Part shown: piece by piece, positions 61,441 through 64,000 of the stretch | Numbering within the stretch: the stretch's first letter is position 1 | How the letters are laid out: each line of letters opens with the position of its first letter | Assembly (NCBI GenBank): GCA_949524905.1 | Contig: CATINC010000015.1 | Coordinates: 62,001-126,000 of the forward strand | Reading direction: 5' to 3' | DNA length: 64,000 nucleotides | Origin: Opitutia bacterium UBA7350 | GTDB taxonomy: Bacteria; Verrucomicrobiota; Verrucomicrobiia; Opitutales; Coraliomargaritaceae | The notes under the pieces: model-generated | What the model saw: the letters and a program-made list of their open reading frames with translations, nothing else | What the model was told of the DNA's origin: nothing | Databases searched by the model: none | Translations under genes and position numbers: made by a program

Positions 61441-61491
61441 GATTTTAGGGATTGTTGCACTTTTTAAGACGGTGGCTTTTCAGTCAAGAAA

Positions 61492-61590
61492 CTAAGTGTA
61501 AATTTTAATTTTATAACTCCATAAATCAGGACAATCTTCTTGATATTTGCCACAGAGTTCTTCTAGCTCGTCCTTTGGATTAGGGTCCAC
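61492..61590 (-). CDS. Possible 32-codon ORF or gene remnant
   Basis: From a GTG at 61590 the minus strand reads MDPNPKDELEELCGKYQEDC followed by PDLWSYKIKIYT and a stop. It is not a shadow of any gene: it fills most of the 191-base gap between the PEGA lipoprotein start and the CNNM gene start. Composition is protein-like (acidic helix, two Cys, a Trp). There is no good ribosome site before the GTG, and an in-frame TAA lies 12 bases upstream. It could be a small protein or the C-terminal end of a decayed gene. The rest of the gap holds nothing I can name. Confidence 0.3.
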   Translation of the reverse strand: MDPNPKDELEELCGKYQEDCPDLWSYKIKIYT

Positions 61591-61631
61591 TCGGCTTTTA
61601 ATTTAGCTGAGTCTACGCTTAAACCACACTA

Positions 61632-62690
61632 ATGCTCATAACTTTCATATTCGCAATCACCTTCACGGTTGGCGTCTCCGCCCTCTGCTCTTTACTGGAG
61701 GCCATGCTTCTCAGCACAACCACGACTGAAATCGAAGCCCTCAAAAAAAGCCATCCTGCGTGCGGTAAGCAACTGGAGCATCATACCCATAATTTAGAGC
61801 AAAGTAGTTCTGCTATTTTGAGTCTGAATACCATCGCCAATACCCTGGGCGCAACCATCACGGGCGGTCTCGCGGTTCAAATTTGGCCAGAAGATACCAA
61901 TATGCTCCTTAAAGTTTCCCTCATCATGGCCATTGCCATCCTCTTCTTTTCGGAAATCATCCCTAAAAATGTCGGCATTTTATATCGCTCTAGCCTGCAA
62001 CCGCTCCTCATCCCACCTCTCAATCTTGTTTGCGCTGTGATGACTCCCATTGCAAGCGTAGCCGGGTTTGTCGTCCGATTCATTCTGCGTCCTGCCAAAG
62101 AATCTCCCAGTAACAGTGATCAAGAAATTATGTTGCTCGCCGAGAAAAGTGAAAAAGAAGGGAATTTAACCTCGCATGAACGAGAATTGATCAGCAATGC
62201 ACTCAAATTAGATGAAATTTTGGTCAATACCATTATGACTCCGCGTACCGTCGTTGAAATGTTGGATGCCACAGAGAGCGTGGGAGCGCTCTACACTCGC
62301 GAAAAAAATATACCCTTCGCACGAATGCCCGTGTACCGCGATCATAGCGAAAACCTTATTGGTATCGTACGCCGGAGAGATATCCTGAATTTAGTCGCTA
62401 AAGATCAGGACGAGGTACTCATTGAAACACTCGCAAGCGAGCCTGTTTTTATTCCCGACAACGCAACTGCCGAAGACGCCCTCCAAACATTTCTCAAGCA
62501 CCAGCAACAGCTCGCCATTGCGGTTGATGAATTTGGTAACATGGCAGGCGTCATTACCATGGAAGATGTCATTGAACACATCATTGGTCATGAAATTTAT
62601 GAAGCCGATGATCCCGCAGTTGATATGCGGGAACTCGCTCGAGCCCGAAGATACGCTGAAAAACACAAAGCCCGTAAAGGAACGGACTAA
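61632..62690 (+). CDS. CNNM/CorC-type membrane protein (DUF21 plus CBS pair)
   Basis: 352 residues. DUF21 membrane domain with about four helices (1-150; SALCSLLEAMLLSTTTTEIE, then AILFFSEIIPKNVGILY), a connecting segment with LTSHERELISNALKLDE, and two CBS motifs (about 200-325; IMTPRTVVEML, IGIVRRRDILNLV, FGNMAGVITMEDVIEHIIGH). The CorC/HlyC C-terminal domain is absent. Relatives export Mg2+ or Na+-coupled Mg2+; older annotations as hemolysin are not supported. The end overlaps hemB (convergent) by 4 bases. Confidence 0.87.
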   Translation: MLITFIFAITFTVGVSALCSLLEAMLLSTTTTEIEALKKSHPACGKQLEHHTHNLEQSSSAILSLNTIANTLGATITGGLAVQIWPEDTNMLLKVSLIMAIAILFFSEIIPKNVGILYRSSLQPLLIPPLNLVCAVMTPIASVAGFVVRFILRPAKESPSNSDQEIMLLAEKSEKEGNLTSHERELISNALKLDEILVNTIMTPRTVVEMLDATESVGALYTREKNIPFARMPVYRDHSENLIGIVRRRDILNLVAKDQDEVLIETLASEPVFIPDNATAEDALQTFLKHQQQLAIAVDEFGNMAGVITMEDVIEHIIGHEIYEADDPAVDMRELARARRYAEKHKARKGTD

Positions 62691-63709
62691 GGTGCGTTAG
62701 CCGCAAAATCCTCTGCGTAAGCTTTGGCAAAATAACTCAAAATAACGTCCGCACCCGCACGTCGTATTGCAAGCAGGGATTCATCTCGGCAAGCTTTCAA
62801 ATCTAGCCATCCATTTTCCGCTGCTGCCATAATCTGAGCATATTCCCCAGAAACTTGATACGCAGCTAATGGCAAGTCCGTGGCTTCACGAACCTCACGA
62901 ATCACGTCTAAATAAGGACCTGCTGGCTTGACCATTAAAACATCCGCTCCCTCGCTCTCATCCAGTTCCACCTCAGCCAATGCCTCTCTACGATTAGCAG
63001 GATTCAACTGATAGCTCCCCTTATTTAAGGGAACTTCTGATACTGCATTTTTGCTCCCGACGGCATCACGAAAAGGACCATAATAAGCCGATGCAAATTT
63101 AGCAGAATATGCCATGATTGCGGTATTTTCAAAATCACTCGCATCCAAGGCGGCTCGAATAGCTCCGACTCGCCCATCCATCATATCAGAGGGCGCCACC
63201 ATATCTGCGCCTGCATGCGCCGCCAGTACAGCCATTTCGGCTAGTACTTCTACGGTAGCATCATTGGCAATTTCCCCACTATTACGGTCTAATAATCCGT
63301 CATGTCCGTGAGTGGTATAAGGATCAAGCGCTAGATCGGCGATGACGGTCATCTCCGGTAACGCTTGTTTCAAAGTTTGGATAGCTTGCAGATTGAGATT
63401 ACTGGGGTTAAGTGCCTCACGTCCATCTTCGCGCTTTAGGGCGGCTTCAATTTTAGGGAAAAGGGCAACTGCCGAGACACCCAGCGAGCAAAGAGTGCGG
63501 CATTCTTCAACGAGCTGTGGAATCGTTAAGCGAAACATTCCCGGCATCGATGCTATAGGTTCCGGCTTACCCTCGCCTGCTTTGACAAAAAGAGGCTGTA
63601 TTAAACGCGCTACTTCTAGACGCGTTTCGCAAGAGAGCTCCCTCAATGCAGAACTCCTGCGTAAACGGCGTGGTCGTCGTGGGAGATCGAGTTTAAACCG
63701 ATGTGTCAT
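62687..63709 (-). CDS. hemB: Delta-aminolevulinic acid dehydratase (porphobilinogen synthase)
   Basis: 340 residues. Two active-site lysines in MAYSAKFASAYYGPFR and DVLMVKPAGPYLD. The metal segment reads ADLALDPYTTHGHDG, without the cysteines of zinc enzymes, so this is the Mg2+-type HemB. RPRRLRRSSALREL near the start fits the usual N-terminal arm. It joins two aminolevulinate molecules for heme. Divergent from cysS, 101 bases apart. Confidence 0.95.
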   Translation of the reverse strand: MTHRFKLDLPRRPRRLRRSSALRELSCETRLEVARLIQPLFVKAGEGKPEPIASMPGMFRLTIPQLVEECRTLCSLGVSAVALFPKIEAALKREDGREALNPSNLNLQAIQTLKQALPEMTVIADLALDPYTTHGHDGLLDRNSGEIANDATVEVLAEMAVLAAHAGADMVAPSDMMDGRVGAIRAALDASDFENTAIMAYSAKFASAYYGPFRDAVGSKNAVSEVPLNKGSYQLNPANRREALAEVELDESEGADVLMVKPAGPYLDVIREVREATDLPLAAYQVSGEYAQIMAAAENGWLDLKACRDESLLAIRRAGADVILSYFAKAYAEDFAANAP

Positions 63710-63810
63710 GCCTTAAGAGTGCGTATTCCATACTGAAGGGAAAGCGTAAAATCCGAAACTTAAAACACTTTCACCTTTTCATTTACCATGACTTTGACAT
63801 CTTATCTCCA

Positions 63811-64000
63811 ATGCCCATTCAGCTTTACGACACCCATAGCCGCTCCCTTCAACCCCTGGTTGCGGAAGCTGGTCAACCCCTCCGGTTCTATTGCTGCGGC
63901 CCAACCGTTTACGGCCCTGCCCATATTGGCAACTTTCGTACCTTTCTCCTGCAAGACACCCTGCGTCGTGTTCTGGAAGTTGAGGGACAAACCGTTGAGC
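63811..64000 (+). CDS. cysS: Cysteinyl-tRNA synthetase, N-terminal part
   Basis: 63 codons up to the right edge. MPIQLYDTHSRSLQPLV, then RFYCCGPTVYGPAHIGNFRT, contains the conserved zinc Cys and the 'H-I-G-N' version of the class I HIGH motif, which is characteristic of CysS. It continues past the window. An ATG at 63788 is out of frame and not used. The 101 bases upstream (63710-63810) lie between hemB and cysS; a TTGACA at 63794 is too close to the ATG to serve as -35 for it. Confidence 0.93.
   Translation, partial: MPIQLYDTHSRSLQPLVAEAGQPLRFYCCGPTVYGPAHIGNFRTFLLQDTLRRVLEVEGQTVE

Noticed and set aside
61632-62690. Hemolysin
   Set aside because: DUF21 plus CBS is an ion-transport type protein; no toxin feature is present.

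Overview
The window is a stretch of bacterial chromosome made up almost entirely of housekeeping and cell-envelope genes. Coding density is high, no gene-free gap exceeds about 250 bases, and I see no prophage, insertion sequence, CRISPR array or rRNA. The organism is Gram-negative with an LPS-type outer membrane: lpxA, a fused lpxC-fabZ, kdsD, an O-antigen-ligase-like protein, lipoproteins and a LolA-like protein are present. Gene content and style (LpxC-FabZ fusion, PPi-dependent phosphofructokinase, unusual PurA and PurM, menaquinone genes, FGE-like and PEGA proteins) fit the PVC group, most likely a verrucomicrobium of the Opitutae type. That placement is inference from gene families, not from a marker search.

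Layout. 1-203 is the start of an unrecognised gene running out of the window. 321-3613 (+): initiating sugar transferase, DUF4136-like lipoprotein, thrH, a Dabb protein, then pnuC and a NadR-type kinase (uptake and phosphorylation of nicotinamide riboside). 3668-8940 (-): cinA, holA, purB, pfp. 9001-10473 (+): an unusual UvrC, meeting tail to tail a small minus-strand cluster (10470-12632) of an FGE-domain membrane protein, a tiny membrane ORF and a pilin-like ORF. 12779-17498 (+): tightly overlapping tyrA-aroA-cmk-plsC, then purM. 17586-18551 (+): an orphan periplasmic sugar-binding-like protein. 18567-19919 (-): mgtE. 20044-25567 (+): Nudix, rodA, RNase G/E, DUF2062, and a NamZ-type exo-muramidase. 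25564-27857 (-): menC-menE. 27914-31044 (+): guaB-purA. 31051-31470 (-): yjbQ. 31569-32246 (+): a DUF1573-like exported protein. 32260-43139 (-): a long co-directional run smc, small zinc-ribbon protein, guaA, LolA-like, hisD-hisC-hisB, NtrC-family regulator. 43294-47492: LOG-family hydrolase (+), kdsD and O-antigen ligase (-), AsmA-like protein (+). 47493-47739: a GC-rich structured spacer, a terminator and tRNA-Tyr. 47825-50443 (-): yggS, aroE, prepilin peptidase. 50541-54735 (+): LysR regulator, double-domain M16 peptidase, unknown protein. 54838-56952 (-): lpxC/fabZ-lpxA. 57100-58461 (+): ffh. 58472-61440 (-): PEGA lipoprotein, gcvH, speA. 61632-64000: CNNM/CorC-like protein (+), hemB (-), start of cysS (+).

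How the genes work together. Five purine genes (purB, purM, guaB, purA, guaA) lie in four separate places and cover one late IMP-forming step (purM) and both branches from IMP, with guaB and purA (the two enzymes that compete for IMP) adjacent. Aromatic synthesis is represented by aroE, aroA and tyrA; histidine by hisD-C-B; lipid A by lpxA and lpxC/fabZ; wall growth and turnover by rodA and namZ; pyridine nucleotide salvage by pnuC, the kinase and cinA.

I did not find an obviously new multi-gene system. The points most worth a second look are a UvrC without its iron-sulfur cysteines, a divergent long PurA, the small pilin-like/FGE cluster, a structured GC-rich spacer beside tRNA-Tyr, a terminator-like hairpin at the start of kdsD, and a 32-codon ORF at 61492-61590.
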